Assembly (NCBI GenBank): GCA_027487845.1
Contig: JAIYCV010000040.1
Coordinates: forward strand, 1-64,000
Length of the DNA: 64,000 bases
Source of the DNA: Flammeovirgaceae bacterium
GTDB taxonomy: Bacteria; Bacteroidota; Bacteroidia; Cytophagales; Cyclobacteriaceae
Direction of reading: 5' to 3'
Numbering within the stretch: the first letter of the stretch is position 1; every line of letters begins with the position of its first letter. The position numbers were made by a program, and so were the translations under genes. The notes under the pieces are model-generated. The model worked only from the letters and a program-made list of their open reading frames with translations, searched no databases and was not told the origin of the DNA. This document shows, piece by piece, positions 53,196 to 62,789 of the stretch.

Positions 53196-54091
53196 TTCCA
53201 AGCAATCGGGACTTTCTTAAGCTTCACTTCATTGTTTTTTTGTGGGGCTTTACCGCGATATTGGGGAAGTTGGTACACATCTCCTCTGTGGAAATGGTAT
53301 TTTATCGATCCTTCCTTGCTTTCTTGGGCATAGGAGCACTCATGCTGCTATCAAAAGGCATTTCATTTAAAATTTCCAAAATAGATTTTTTGAAAGTGCT
53401 CTTCACGGGATTCATCGTGGCCATCCATTGGCTTAGTTTTTTCGGAGCAGGACGAATTTCAAATCCATCTACTAGCCTCATTGGCTTTGCTACGTGTTCT
53501 TTATGGGCGGCCTTTCTTGAGCCTTTAGCGAAGCGGAGAAAGATTAGCATGGTGGAAGTAGGGCTGGGTTTAGTTGTGATCGCGGGCCTTGTTATCATTT
53601 TCTCGTTCGACTTTGAGTACAAATTGGGGCTTTTTTTAGCAGTTATTTCTGGCTTAACGGCCGCCTTATTTAGTGTCATTAATTCTAAGCTGGTGACACG
53701 CGTAAATGAATTTGCCATTACGCTGTATGAAATGGCCGGGGCAAGTATAGCAGTGCTTTTGTTTTTTCCACTTTTTACAACTTTCATGGGTGGCGAAACG
53801 CCATTTGCAGAGATGCCCTCTTTTTCTGATTGGTTTTACATTGCGCTTATGGCTTTTGCCTGTTCCATTTACGCATATACGGTAAGCATAGATCTATCAA
53901 GGCGGATATCCGTTTTTGTCATTCAACTTACGCTCAATCTTGAGCCTGTCTATGGAATTGTTTTAGCATTAATTGTTTTTGGCAAACAAGAAGTAATGAA
54001 TGCTAATTTTTACGTTGGCACGTTAGTGATCCTAAGTGCTGTATTGTTTTACCCCTTCATAAAGAAGAGGATGAATAAAGTCCCCATCTAG
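53192..54091 (+). CDS. EamA/DMT-family transporter
   Basis: This 299-aa protein has ten TM helices arranged as two EamA halves, each of about 140 residues. The first half has FLWGFTAILGKLVHISSVEM and the FRSFLAFLGIGAL-like helix; the second begins about residue 150 with LFLAVISGLTAALFSVINSK. Members export metabolites such as amino acids or drugs; the substrate is unknown. The start is TTG 53192, overlapping the permease stop (TTGA), which is the only start that keeps the first helix. So it is translationally coupled to the LPS permease. Confidence 0.85.
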   Translation: MIPSNRDFLKLHFIVFLWGFTAILGKLVHISSVEMVFYRSFLAFLGIGALMLLSKGISFKISKIDFLKVLFTGFIVAIHWLSFFGAGRISNPSTSLIGFATCSLWAAFLEPLAKRRKISMVEVGLGLVVIAGLVIIFSFDFEYKLGLFLAVISGLTAALFSVINSKLVTRVNEFAITLYEMAGASIAVLLFFPLFTTFMGGETPFAEMPSFSDWFYIALMAFACSIYAYTVSIDLSRRISVFVIQLTLNLEPVYGIVLALIVFGKQEVMNANFYVGTLVILSAVLFYPFIKKRMNKVPI

Positions 54092-54143
54092 GAAGTGTGA
54101 TATTTTATTAAATTTGATTGATTTAATAAATGCAGGCAAATGA

Positions 54144-54305
54144 ATGTTATTACCAAGAAAACAAATTCGGGAAGTATAGAAACTCTTTTTAAGAGAATTT
54201 AAACCCAAAAAAAAGGGCTTCGATACTGAAGATTTTTCGGGCAAGCTAACTTGGAAAGGCAACCCTCTGGAAATCCAAAAAAAGCTGAGAGGAAATGATA
54301 GGTGA
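54144..54305 (+). pseudogene. broken antitoxin of a VapC-like pair
   Basis: The frame from ATG 54144 (MLLPRKQIREV) meets TAG at 54177-54179, after which coding continues in the same frame (KLFLREFKPKKKGFDTEDFS, then SGKLTWKGNPLEIQKKLRG) to TGA 54303-54305. The order antitoxin then PIN toxin with an 11-base overlap is typical. The nonsense codon makes a full antitoxin impossible without readthrough. Confidence 0.55.
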
Positions 54306-54664
54306 TATACTTGTTGACACCAACATCGTAATTTATTCCCTGCAAGGTATCACTCAAATTAACGAGCTCCTTTACGGAAAAAAAAATTTATGTCCCCTTC
54401 ATTACCGAGATTGAATTGTATTCGTGGCCTTCTATTGGCGAAAAAGACAGGAAACTAATACAAAGGTTGATTGAATCCTGCCAGATTATTGAATATTCCT
54501 CCCAGTTAAAAATAGAAGTAATTGAAGTCAGAAAAAAGTATAATTTAAAAATGGCCGATGCCTTTATTTCCGCAACCTTCTCTCAATATGATATTCCTTT
54601 GGTTTCCACGGATCCTATTTTTTCAAAAATATCTGAAATTAATTTTATTCAGGTAAGCATTTAA
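54295..54664 (+). pseudogene. PIN-domain (VapC-like) toxin, frameshifted
   Basis: ATG 54295 starts MIGDILVDTNIVIYSLQG, a PIN strand with Asp8 of the active site. At 54378-54386 a run of nine A puts translation out of frame; removing one A gives LLYGKKIYVPFITEIELYSW and the rest of the domain, including the acidic ADAFISAT helix and the VSTDPIF end. So the RNase toxin is broken by one extra base, unless slippage at the A9 run restores it in some cells. Confidence 0.65.
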
Positions 54665-54685
54665 TTTCATTAGTCTAATCAAGTC

Positions 54686-55612
54686 CTATTTCGCTGGCGT
54701 CACCACAATGTTCCGATACTCAATTGGCCCATGATCTCCTTGTATCATAAAAGGCCCCGGTTCTCCTTCGTTACTATCGATGGCACCTCCGGTAATCCCT
54801 GGAATGACTTGATTGGTAATAACGGCTACACCATTTGCAATGATTGTAACCATGCGACCGACTAACGTAATATCATAGGTCTGCCATTCGCCTGCATCCT
54901 TGGCAACCATTTCATTGGGCGGTAACAATCCGTAAACCCCGCCCAGCTGGTCATCCCACGGTTCCATTCCCTTGCTGTCGGCTACTTGAACTTCATAACG
55001 ACCTCGAAGATAGATTCCGCTGTTACTTCCTTTGGGATACCTGAACTCTATATGCAATTTGAAATCAGTAAATGATTGATCTGAGAACAGGTTAGAACCT
55101 GACTTTGGACTTTTCAACACACCCGATTCCACAATCCATTGATTAGCCCCGTCCGTATGCCAACCTTTCATATCCTTCCCATTGAAAAGAACTATTGGTG
55201 CTGTCCATTCAGGAGCTTTTGTCCTTTTAAGCGAGGGTGCTTTTACACCAGACCACGTATACTGTTTACCATCGAAATTTTTAAAGGTGCCTTTTATCTG
55301 CTCCCCAATAAGTGCGCCTTCAAATTCCACATTTGTATTGCTGTTGTCCCACTGCGGTGGAATTGAAAAACTAAACTTCCCGTTTTCAAAATTTATTTTT
55401 GAAATGGGGCGCGCGCTTCCGCTTGAAATCATTACTCTGCCCACCAATTTATTCACCCCCGAATGACGCACTTCAAGCCATGCTGGCTGCGACTTGCCTG
55501 CCCAATCAATTGTCAAATCCCAACGCCCTTCCAGAGGTGGAGGCCCTTGGTGTTCTTGTGCAAAAGAAGAAACACAAAAGAGAAGTAGAAAAAGTGAGCA
55601 GATAAATTTCAT
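54686..55612 (-). CDS. DUF1080 (3-keto-disaccharide hydrolase-like) exported protein
   Basis: This 308-aa protein has a signal peptide (about 1-18, ending SFAQ), an N-terminal beta domain (about 25-130), and a DUF1080 concanavalin-like domain (about 138-305): IVLFNGKDMKGWHTDGANQW, GSNSGIYLRGRYEVQVAD, and QTYDITLVGRMVTIIANG are the signature blocks. Recent work links this fold to 3-keto-glycoside hydrolysis; carbohydrate binding is the safe statement. It is next to a GH95 fucosidase-like gene in the same direction (55-bp gap), so both may act on a plant or algal glycan in the periplasm. Confidence 0.85.
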   Translation of the reverse strand: MKFICSLFLLLFCVSSFAQEHQGPPPLEGRWDLTIDWAGKSQPAWLEVRHSGVNKLVGRVMISSGSARPISKINFENGKFSFSIPPQWDNSNTNVEFEGALIGEQIKGTFKNFDGKQYTWSGVKAPSLKRTKAPEWTAPIVLFNGKDMKGWHTDGANQWIVESGVLKSPKSGSNLFSDQSFTDFKLHIEFRYPKGSNSGIYLRGRYEVQVADSKGMEPWDDQLGGVYGLLPPNEMVAKDAGEWQTYDITLVGRMVTIIANGVAVITNQVIPGITGGAIDSNEGEPGPFMIQGDHGPIEYRNIVVTPAK

Positions 55613-55667
55613 AACGCTATTGTTTAAATTGAACTGAATCTTATACCAGAAATATACGAGAAAAAAA

Positions 55668-58061
55668 TTACCACTCGATTGCTTTTATTTCGTTTGGCCG
55701 CAAGGTTATCTGTTTGGTTACACCTCGATAAATCAAAGTAGTTGTGCCACCATTTTTTGAAGAGAGTGTAGTCTTTACAATGGATTTATTGACCCATTTC
55801 ATTGTTATTTCAAAACCACCCCTTGCACAAATACCCTTCACTTCACCGGTCGGCCATGCATCTGGCAAAGCAGGCAATAATCTAATTTCATTCTCTGAAG
55901 ATTGAACGAGCATTTCGGCAAATGCTGCGGCACCACCAAAATTTCCGTCAATTTGAAATGGCGGATGGGCGTCAAACAAATTAGGATAGGTTCCCCCACC
56001 GCGTTGATAATCGGTTTTCATTTCGTCAGGCGGCACATACTTCAACAATTCGCGAATCATTTTGTACGCGTGGTTTCCATCCCACAATCGAGCCCACAAA
56101 TTAATGCGCCAACCCTTTGACCAACCGGTAGTTTCATCGCCTTTTATTTCAAGTGTTTTGCGGCTTGCCTTGGCGAGATCAGGCGTAGATGAAGGTGTCA
56201 CATGATGACCAGGGTAGAGCCCGAATAAATGAGATTGATGGCGATGCTTGGGATCCATATCCTCCCAATCAAAATACCACTCTTGTAGATTACCCTTTTT
56301 ACCAATTTGATAAGGATACAACTTGGCGAGTGCCTTTTCTATCTCGCTTCTAAATTCAGAGTCAGTGTTCAGCACTTTTGAAGCTGCCATGGTCTGCAAA
56401 AATAATTCCCGAATCATGGCAAGGTCAGCCGTGCCTCCATACATTGTTGCTCCAACATATCCTTGGCGGGAAACATACAAATTTTCTGGAGAAGTGGAGG
56501 GGGACGTAATCAAGTTTCCATTTTTATCTTCAACCAGCCAATCCAAACAAAACTGAGCAGCGCCTTTCATGGCAGGATATGCCTCCTTTTTCAACCAATC
56601 AATATCGAGAGAGAAAGTGTAATGCTCCCACAGATGGGTGCTAAGCCAAACTCCCCCCATGTTCCAGTTAGCCCACGATGGGTCACCTTTACCAAAGTTT
56701 CCAACTGGGTTGCTCATCGCCCATATATCTGAATTATGACCAGCGGCCCAGCCACGGGTTCCATAAAATGTTTTAGCCGTTACTTGGCCCGTCTGCGCTA
56801 CATTTTTTATAAACGTTAGCAAGGGGGCATGAATTTCTGACAGGTTCGTGTTTTCCGCTAACCAATAATTCTCCTCTGCATTTATGTTAATGGTGTAGTT
56901 ACTACTCCAGGGTGGCCTCATGTGAGGATTCCACAACCCTTGCAAATTGGCAGGAACGTCTGGAGTGCGCGAGCTGCTAATCAATAAGTAGCGCCCGTAA
57001 TTAAAATATAGCACTTCCAAATTTTTATCTTCTTTGCCCATGGCATATCTTTTCAACCTTTCATCTGTTGGCAGCTGAGGGGCTGTAGTTTCTCCAAGCG
57101 ATAGGTTTACGCGATTGAAATAAGCTTGGTAGTCGGCTACATGAGCCTTTTTAAGCTCATCAAACCCCTTTTGAACACCGCTCGTCAACTTCCGAAAGGC
57201 TATCTCCTTGTTATCCAAGCCTTCGGTTGCTGGATTCTTATCGAATCCATTAAAACTGGTAGCAATCGAAACATAAACCGTGGCCTCTGTTGCATCCTTC
57301 ACTCCAATTGCATGGGCTGTTTCATAAACTTCTCCATCGTAATTTTTAATCGCTGCCGAGGCGGTAAAACGCGTTCCCTTTGAAGCATCAAAAACGATGG
57401 CATTGGGCGTGTCGCCAAGGTAGCTTGGGTCTGCGTGCAGAGGGGCGTAGCCATTCATGTGCAAGCGATACAAGTCAGTTGTTGTTTCAAACTTCAATAG
57501 ACTGTTGAGTTCTAGTTCGAATGTTAGAGCACCTTTTTTTCCGCTGGTTAGCTCAATTGCCATTACTTGATCGGGATGAGAAATAAAATACTCACGCGTA
57601 AACAACACGCCATCTACCTCGTAACTAATTTTTGACGTGGCCTGACTAAGGTCTAATTCACGCGAATATTTTTTAGCCGCTCCTTTATGCTGGACATGGA
57701 TAAAAAGAGTTCCGAGGGGGGCGTATGATTCCGAAAACTTGCCTTGTAGTTTTTTGTTTAGTGAATCGGCTAGCTTGTAATTCTCACTCTTCAACGCTTC
57801 GCGAATAGCGGGTAAATTTTTGTATGCCTCCGGATTGATGTTCGCATCCACAGGCTCACCTGCCCAAAGCGTAATATCATTTAAAAATAGTTTGTCAGAG
57901 TTAACACCGCCAAAAATAGAAGCTCCTATTTTTCCGTTACCCAACACCAACGTCTCCTCGAAAAATTCAGCCGGTTTGTTAAATTGAAGCTTTGTTGGCG
58001 TCTGTGCCCAGCAGATACCAATGGCCAGGAATAAAAGGAGTAAGAAGAGTTGATTTTTCAT
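55668..58061 (-). CDS. GH95 alpha-L-fucosidase/galactosidase-like glycoside hydrolase
   Basis: This 797-aa exported enzyme (signal peptide about 1-19, ending CWAQ) has the GH95 layout: an N-terminal beta-supersandwich (AEFFEETLVLGNGKIGASIF, LNDITLWAGEP), an (alpha/alpha)6 barrel and a C-terminal beta domain. Catalytic-site blocks are NININAEENYWLAENTNLSE, VWLSTHLWEHYTFS with the general acid Glu, and FQIDGNFGGAAAFAEML with the Asp. GH95 enzymes invert fucose or galactose alpha-1,2 linkages; which sugar is used cannot be told. Length fits the family. It lies next to the DUF1080 gene. There is no susC/susD pair here. Confidence 0.88.
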   Translation of the reverse strand: MKNQLFLLLLFLAIGICWAQTPTKLQFNKPAEFFEETLVLGNGKIGASIFGGVNSDKLFLNDITLWAGEPVDANINPEAYKNLPAIREALKSENYKLADSLNKKLQGKFSESYAPLGTLFIHVQHKGAAKKYSRELDLSQATSKISYEVDGVLFTREYFISHPDQVMAIELTSGKKGALTFELELNSLLKFETTTDLYRLHMNGYAPLHADPSYLGDTPNAIVFDASKGTRFTASAAIKNYDGEVYETAHAIGVKDATEATVYVSIATSFNGFDKNPATEGLDNKEIAFRKLTSGVQKGFDELKKAHVADYQAYFNRVNLSLGETTAPQLPTDERLKRYAMGKEDKNLEVLYFNYGRYLLISSSRTPDVPANLQGLWNPHMRPPWSSNYTININAEENYWLAENTNLSEIHAPLLTFIKNVAQTGQVTAKTFYGTRGWAAGHNSDIWAMSNPVGNFGKGDPSWANWNMGGVWLSTHLWEHYTFSLDIDWLKKEAYPAMKGAAQFCLDWLVEDKNGNLITSPSTSPENLYVSRQGYVGATMYGGTADLAMIRELFLQTMAASKVLNTDSEFRSEIEKALAKLYPYQIGKKGNLQEWYFDWEDMDPKHRHQSHLFGLYPGHHVTPSSTPDLAKASRKTLEIKGDETTGWSKGWRINLWARLWDGNHAYKMIRELLKYVPPDEMKTDYQRGGGTYPNLFDAHPPFQIDGNFGGAAAFAEMLVQSSENEIRLLPALPDAWPTGEVKGICARGGFEITMKWVNKSIVKTTLSSKNGGTTTLIYRGVTKQITLRPNEIKAIEW

Positions 58062-58073
58062 AGCGATAATAGA

Positions 58074-58883
58074 TCATAATAAATTACCATCCCAATAGGT
58101 CATTCCAACATACTGGTCTTTCAAATCGACTTGATAGGCAAACAAACCAAACACGGTGGAGCCAGAACCACTCATGCTTGCATATGCTGCTCCTTGCGCA
58201 TAAAGCGAATCTTTCACTTCACCAATTAAGGGGTGCTGTTTAAAAACACTTTTCTCAAAATCATTGCTAAGTAAATGTCTCCATTGGTTTACTGGCTTTT
58301 TCAAAATAGTTTTGCTGCTATAGGGTGGCATCTGCGGAACTACTCCTGCATAGGCTTGCGCTGTAGACACATGGACGTTAGGATTTACGAGTACCAGGTA
58401 GTATCCTTTTAAATCTAAGCTAATTTCCGTCAACAATTCTCCTCTTCCTTCACCAAACATCGGCTTGCTTTCAATAAAAAAGCCGCAATCACTTCCCAAC
58501 TTGCTCGCATACTCTTGCAGTTGTTGAATGCCCAACTGAATATCGAATACTGAATTCAGAATTTTCAACGTGTAAGCTGCATCTGACGAGCCCCCACCTA
58601 AGCCTGCACCGGTAGGAATAATCTTGTGGAGATGAATGGAAACAGGGGGCAAATCAAAATCTTGTTGCAAAAGTTGATACGCCTTTACACATAGATTCTC
58701 ATCGTTTGCTCCTGGTATTGGCGTGCCGGACGAAGTGAACGAAAATTCTTTTGAGGGGACAATCTCCAAAATATCCGTCCAAGGTACGGGATAAAAACAG
58801 GTCTCAATATCGTGATAGCCATCCGCTCGCTTCGAGATGATGTTTAACCCCAAGTTGATTTTGCACGGAGGGAAAGAAATCAT
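58074..58883 (-). CDS. ispE: 4-diphosphocytidyl-2-C-methyl-D-erythritol kinase
   Basis: This 269-aa GHMP kinase phosphorylates CDP-methylerythritol in the non-mevalonate isoprenoid pathway. The catalytic Lys8 (CKINLGLNI) and the ATP loop PTGAGLGGGSSDAA at residues 90-103 with Asp101 are clear; the C-terminal SMSGSGSTVFGLF block is also typical. Length is slightly below the usual 280-290. It lies 12 bp before the GH95 gene start in the same direction, but functional linkage is unlikely. Confidence 0.95.
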   Translation of the reverse strand: MISFPPCKINLGLNIISKRADGYHDIETCFYPVPWTDILEIVPSKEFSFTSSGTPIPGANDENLCVKAYQLLQQDFDLPPVSIHLHKIIPTGAGLGGGSSDAAYTLKILNSVFDIQLGIQQLQEYASKLGSDCGFFIESKPMFGEGRGELLTEISLDLKGYYLVLVNPNVHVSTAQAYAGVVPQMPPYSSKTILKKPVNQWRHLLSNDFEKSVFKQHPLIGEVKDSLYAQGAAYASMSGSGSTVFGLFAYQVDLKDQYVGMTYWDGNLL

Positions 58884-58959
58884 TTGAAATTACAAATTCA
58901 ATATTCAACATTAAACCTCCATGAAAATGGAATCGTAAGCGAACGTCTTAGTGTTTATG

Positions 58960-59772
58960 CTACTTGGAAAGTCGATCTACCAACTCCTGTGTCATACCAG
59001 CTGAAGAGAAACCACCATCGTGCATAAGGTTTTGCATCGTAACCATGCGCGTGAAATCAGAAAATAGCGATACTGTATAATTAGCACAATCTTCAGCACT
59101 GGCGTTTCCAAGTGGCGACATCATATCCGCGAAATCAAAGAATACGTCAAAACCCGAAATACCGGCACCTGCCGTTGTGCGCGTGGGCGATTGCGAAATC
59201 GTATTGACGCGTACCTTCTTAAGTTTGGCAAAACGCGCTCCATAACTTCTTGCAATAGACTCCAGCATTGCCTTGGCTTGTGCCATGTCTGTATAGTCCG
59301 GATAACTTCTCTGCGCTGCTATATAAGTAAGCGCAACAATTGAACCCCATTCATTCATGGCGTCCGTCTTTTCAGCCGTCTGCATTAACTTATGAAAAGA
59401 TAAAGCCGAGATATCGAGCGTTTTCAAAAACCATTCATAGTTCATATCTCCATAAGGTTTCCCTTTGCGGATGTTTGGACTCATACCAATAGAATGCAAC
59501 ACAAAATCAATCTTGCCACCTAATTTTTCAACCGAAGCAATAAAAAGCTTGGTAAGGTCTTCTTCAGAAGTAGCATCAGCTGGAATAATGGCAGCATTGC
59601 ATTGCTCTGCTAGTTCATTTATTTTACCTAGGCGCATCGCTATTGGGGCGTTAGTGAGGGTAAACGACCCCCCTTCCTCCTTTACCTTCAGTGCGGTTTT
59701 CCAAGCAATTGAATCTTCATTTAATGCGCCAAAAATAATTCCTCGTTTTCCCTTGAGTAAGTTATAAGCCAT
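58960..59772 (-). CDS. fabI: enoyl-[acyl-carrier-protein] reductase (NADH)
   Basis: This 270-aa SDR enzyme reduces enoyl-ACP in the last step of fatty acid elongation. The N-terminal GIIFGALNEDSIAWK segment is the FabI-type dinucleotide loop, VLHSIGMSP follows near residue 91, and Tyr160-x6-Lys167 in YTDMAQAKA is the catalytic pair. RVNTISQSPTRTTAGAGI is the substrate-loop signature. Length matches. It is upstream of ispE on the same strand (76-bp gap) and divergent from murI, with a short AT-rich promoter region between. Confidence 0.95.
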   Translation of the reverse strand: MAYNLLKGKRGIIFGALNEDSIAWKTALKVKEEGGSFTLTNAPIAMRLGKINELAEQCNAAIIPADATSEEDLTKLFIASVEKLGGKIDFVLHSIGMSPNIRKGKPYGDMNYEWFLKTLDISALSFHKLMQTAEKTDAMNEWGSIVALTYIAAQRSYPDYTDMAQAKAMLESIARSYGARFAKLKKVRVNTISQSPTRTTAGAGISGFDVFFDFADMMSPLGNASAEDCANYTVSLFSDFTRMVTMQNLMHDGGFSSAGMTQELVDRLSK

Positions 59773-59835
59773 GATTGTTTATTTTTATGGTTTAAAATGA
59801 GGCACAATATAATTGATAATTGGTAATTGATTCGT

Positions 59836-60648
59836 ATGATTAACAATCCTTCTGCCCCGATCGGCATTTTTGATAGTGGAATAGGTGGTCTAACAGTGGC
59901 TCATGCCATTACACAATTGTTGCCCAACGAGCGCATTATTTATTTTGGCGATACCGCCCACCTCCCTTACGGGGATAAATCGGAGGCCGCCATCCAGGCG
60001 TACTCAATTAAAATCGCTGACGTACTTCTAAAAAGAGGATGTAAAGTAATTGTGATCGCTTGTAATTCTGCGAGTTCGGCAGCCTATGAGTTGCTCAAAG
60101 AATACGTTAACAAGCAAGCGCATGTAGTAAACGTAATTGACCCCATGGTGGAATTCGTGAGCTCTCATTTTCAAGACAAAAACATAGGATTGATTGGAAC
60201 CAAAAGGACAGTGCAATCTGGGATCTACTCAAAGAAAATACAAGAATATCAAAAAGGCATCCTATTAAAACCGTTGGCCACGCCACTTTTAGCACCTATG
60301 ATAGAAGAAGGATATTTCAACAATAAAATCAGTCATGATTTAATTGAAGAATACCTAAGCAACGATTCACTAAAAGAAATAAATGCCCTTATTTTGGCTT
60401 GCACACATTACCCGCTCATAAAAACTGAAATTAAAGACTTTTACAACGGGAGTGTTGAAATCCTTGATTCATCTGAGGTTGTAGCGTTGGCATTGAAAAA
60501 ATTACTTAAAAAAAACCAATTACTGGCCAATAATGTTTTGCCGACCCATTCTTTTTTGGTTTCTGATTTTACTGAATCCTTTGAGGTTTCTACTCAAATT
60601 TTCTTTGGCAGCATGGTCAGGCTTCAAATGCATACTTTATGGAGTTAA
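59836..60648 (+). CDS. murI: glutamate racemase
   Basis: This 270-aa enzyme makes D-glutamate for peptidoglycan. The N-terminal IGIFDSGIGGLTVAHAI, the GDTAHLPYG block and the two catalytic cysteines, Cys76 in VIVIACNSASS and Cys189 in LILACTHYPL, are all present. The frame begins at TTG 59827, but ATG 59836 is preferred and matches the family N-terminus. It is divergent from fabI and 108 bp before the sensor kinase. Confidence 0.95.
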   Translation: MINNPSAPIGIFDSGIGGLTVAHAITQLLPNERIIYFGDTAHLPYGDKSEAAIQAYSIKIADVLLKRGCKVIVIACNSASSAAYELLKEYVNKQAHVVNVIDPMVEFVSSHFQDKNIGLIGTKRTVQSGIYSKKIQEYQKGILLKPLATPLLAPMIEEGYFNNKISHDLIEEYLSNDSLKEINALILACTHYPLIKTEIKDFYNGSVEILDSSEVVALALKKLLKKNQLLANNVLPTHSFLVSDFTESFEVSTQIFFGSMVRLQMHTLWS

Positions 60649-60756
60649 TGGCTGGGTAACTACTAATGTAAGTTTTAGAGTGATTTAATTAATCTGTAAT
60701 CAAAATATTTTGGCAAATTTGTCGAACGTGTGTCTTGTCAAGTCTAATCTTACCTA

Positions 60757-62787
60757 ATGGCAAAAAGCATTTGCTTAATGATTGTTTCGCTATTATTTGC
60801 TGGCGATCGTTTCGCACTAGCACAAAGAGTCATTGACAGTCTCGAAAAAGAGTTGAAAAGCCCGTTGGGCGATTCTCAAAAAATAAAAACACTCATCGCA
60901 CTTTCGGAGGAATACCAATATATTGATTTTAATAATTCGATTCAATTAGCAAACGAGGCAGTTGAACTAGCAACTCAAAAAAATTGGAATTGGGCTCTTT
61001 CGATTGGATTGGAAAGAAAGTCGTACTTGAGCTCTATAAACGGAGACTTTCTTTCCGCTATTATCTTTGATCAGGATTTGCTGAAGCTAGCAATTAACAA
61101 AGGTGACAGTTCTAAACTTGCTGACTGTTTAAACTTTCTAGGATTTGATTACCAAGAGTTGGGCGAGTTTGACGAAGCGTATTATTATTTTTCTCAAACC
61201 TATAGAATATCAACCGCACTCCACGACTCTTCTAAAATAGCGCGAGCATACCTTAACTTGGGCTCTGTTTTCAAAGAGCTCGGCCAATTTGAACAAGCCT
61301 TAGAATATTTAAAGCTTTCAGGAAAAATTAGTAGCCTACTTAAAGACCAATCTGGAGAGCCTTATATTCTAGATGAAGAAGGCGATATCTACCAAAGCAG
61401 AGGGCAACTTGAAAAAGCAAAAAGTGTTTTGCTGCACGCCTTAAAGCTAACCCGACAGCAAAAACAACTCATTCTGGAGCCCAATATTTTCAAAAAGTTA
61501 GCACTCGTTGCGTTAAAGCAAGATAAATTCAAAGAGGCTATTAGCTACTACGATAGTGCCAATTCAATTTATTCAAAATCGAACAATAAATATGGTTTGT
61601 CGCAAGTGAAATTGGGTCTTGGAAAAATTTTCTTAAAGCAGGAAAAGCTAGACTCAGCATTAGGATTCATTGAAGAAAGCAGAACTATTGCCAAAAACAT
61701 TAATGCGAAAAACGCAGAAGCCGCGTGCCTAACATTATTGGCGGAGTTAGCCGAACGAAAAAAAGATTTCGAAAAAGCACTGCTATATTACAAATCTGCC
61801 AAAAAACTGAGCGATAGTTTGGTAAGCCAAGAAACGCTGACAAGAGCTTTCCAAAACCAACTGCGGTTTGAAACCGAAAACCGTGATACTGAAATTGCCG
61901 AACTTACTTCGTTCAAGTACCAGCAACTAAGAGCCATGAAACAAGAGGAGTTTGTGAGAAATATTCTCGTTGTGGCAATCGCCTTAACGGCCATCGTTCT
62001 ATTTACCGTTTATAGAAGCGGACAAAGACGACTGAGAATTAACAGACTTCTGTTAGATCATCAAGAGGAAATCAAACAACGAGCGATTGAATTAGAACAA
62101 CTAAATAAAGTTAAAGACAAATTCTTTTCAATTATTTCCCATGATTTAAGGTCACCTATAAATTCTTTGTCGGCAATTCTTTCTTTGATGGAGAATAAGA
62201 GCCTAACCAATGAGGAGTTTAATAGGCTTGCAAAAGAGCTAAGAATTCAATTTTCTACTACAAAAACACTAATAAATAATTTACTGGATTGGGCTCTTTT
62301 ACAAATGGATAAGCTAAAAATACAACCAGAGTTAGTTAATCTTTGTGACCTTGCCAACCAAAATTATGCACTCCTCAGTTCGCTTCATTTAAAAGAAGTG
62401 AAATTCATCAATCGAATAAATGAGACTCATGTTGGCTTTGTCGACACAAACATGATAAACCTTGTTTTTAGAAACTTAATAATGAACTCTTTAAAATTTA
62501 CCGAAACGGGAGGAGAGATCACATCAGATTCTTTCGATATGGGAAGTCACTATGAGATTTGTATCGGTGATAATGGTGTCGGAATGTCGGAAGAAGTCAA
62601 AAACACGATTTTTGAAAAACCGATCGGTTATAGCACACGTGGAACTGCCAATGAAAAAGGAACTGGCTTAGGCCTTATTCTTTGCAAAGAATTTGTAGAA
62701 CGAAACGGTGGAAAAATTCGAGTAGAAAGTGAATTAGGAAAGGGTAGTAAGTTTTACTTCACAGTCTTAAAGTCTTCTAGGTTATAA
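60757..62787 (+). CDS. tetratricopeptide sensor histidine kinase (HisKA), orphan
   Basis: This 676-aa sensor has a signal peptide (about 1-22, ending ALAQ), TPR-type repeats at about 30-350 (for example CLNFLGFDYQELGEFDEAYY), one TM helix at about 402-420, a short coiled coil, a HisKA domain with His near residue 461 in FFSIISHDLRSPINSLSAIL, and an ATPase domain with the N-box LVFRNLIMNSLKFTETGGEI, GDNGVGMSEE and GTGLGLILCKEF. No response regulator is adjacent. It differs from the kinase at 29239 in the HisKA class, so its partner is likely an OmpR or other regulator elsewhere. Confidence 0.9.
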   Translation: MAKSICLMIVSLLFAGDRFALAQRVIDSLEKELKSPLGDSQKIKTLIALSEEYQYIDFNNSIQLANEAVELATQKNWNWALSIGLERKSYLSSINGDFLSAIIFDQDLLKLAINKGDSSKLADCLNFLGFDYQELGEFDEAYYYFSQTYRISTALHDSSKIARAYLNLGSVFKELGQFEQALEYLKLSGKISSLLKDQSGEPYILDEEGDIYQSRGQLEKAKSVLLHALKLTRQQKQLILEPNIFKKLALVALKQDKFKEAISYYDSANSIYSKSNNKYGLSQVKLGLGKIFLKQEKLDSALGFIEESRTIAKNINAKNAEAACLTLLAELAERKKDFEKALLYYKSAKKLSDSLVSQETLTRAFQNQLRFETENRDTEIAELTSFKYQQLRAMKQEEFVRNILVVAIALTAIVLFTVYRSGQRRLRINRLLLDHQEEIKQRAIELEQLNKVKDKFFSIISHDLRSPINSLSAILSLMENKSLTNEEFNRLAKELRIQFSTTKTLINNLLDWALLQMDKLKIQPELVNLCDLANQNYALLSSLHLKEVKFINRINETHVGFVDTNMINLVFRNLIMNSLKFTETGGEITSDSFDMGSHYEICIGDNGVGMSEEVKNTIFEKPIGYSTRGTANEKGTGLGLILCKEFVERNGGKIRVESELGKGSKFYFTVLKSSRL

Positions 62788-62789
62788 AT

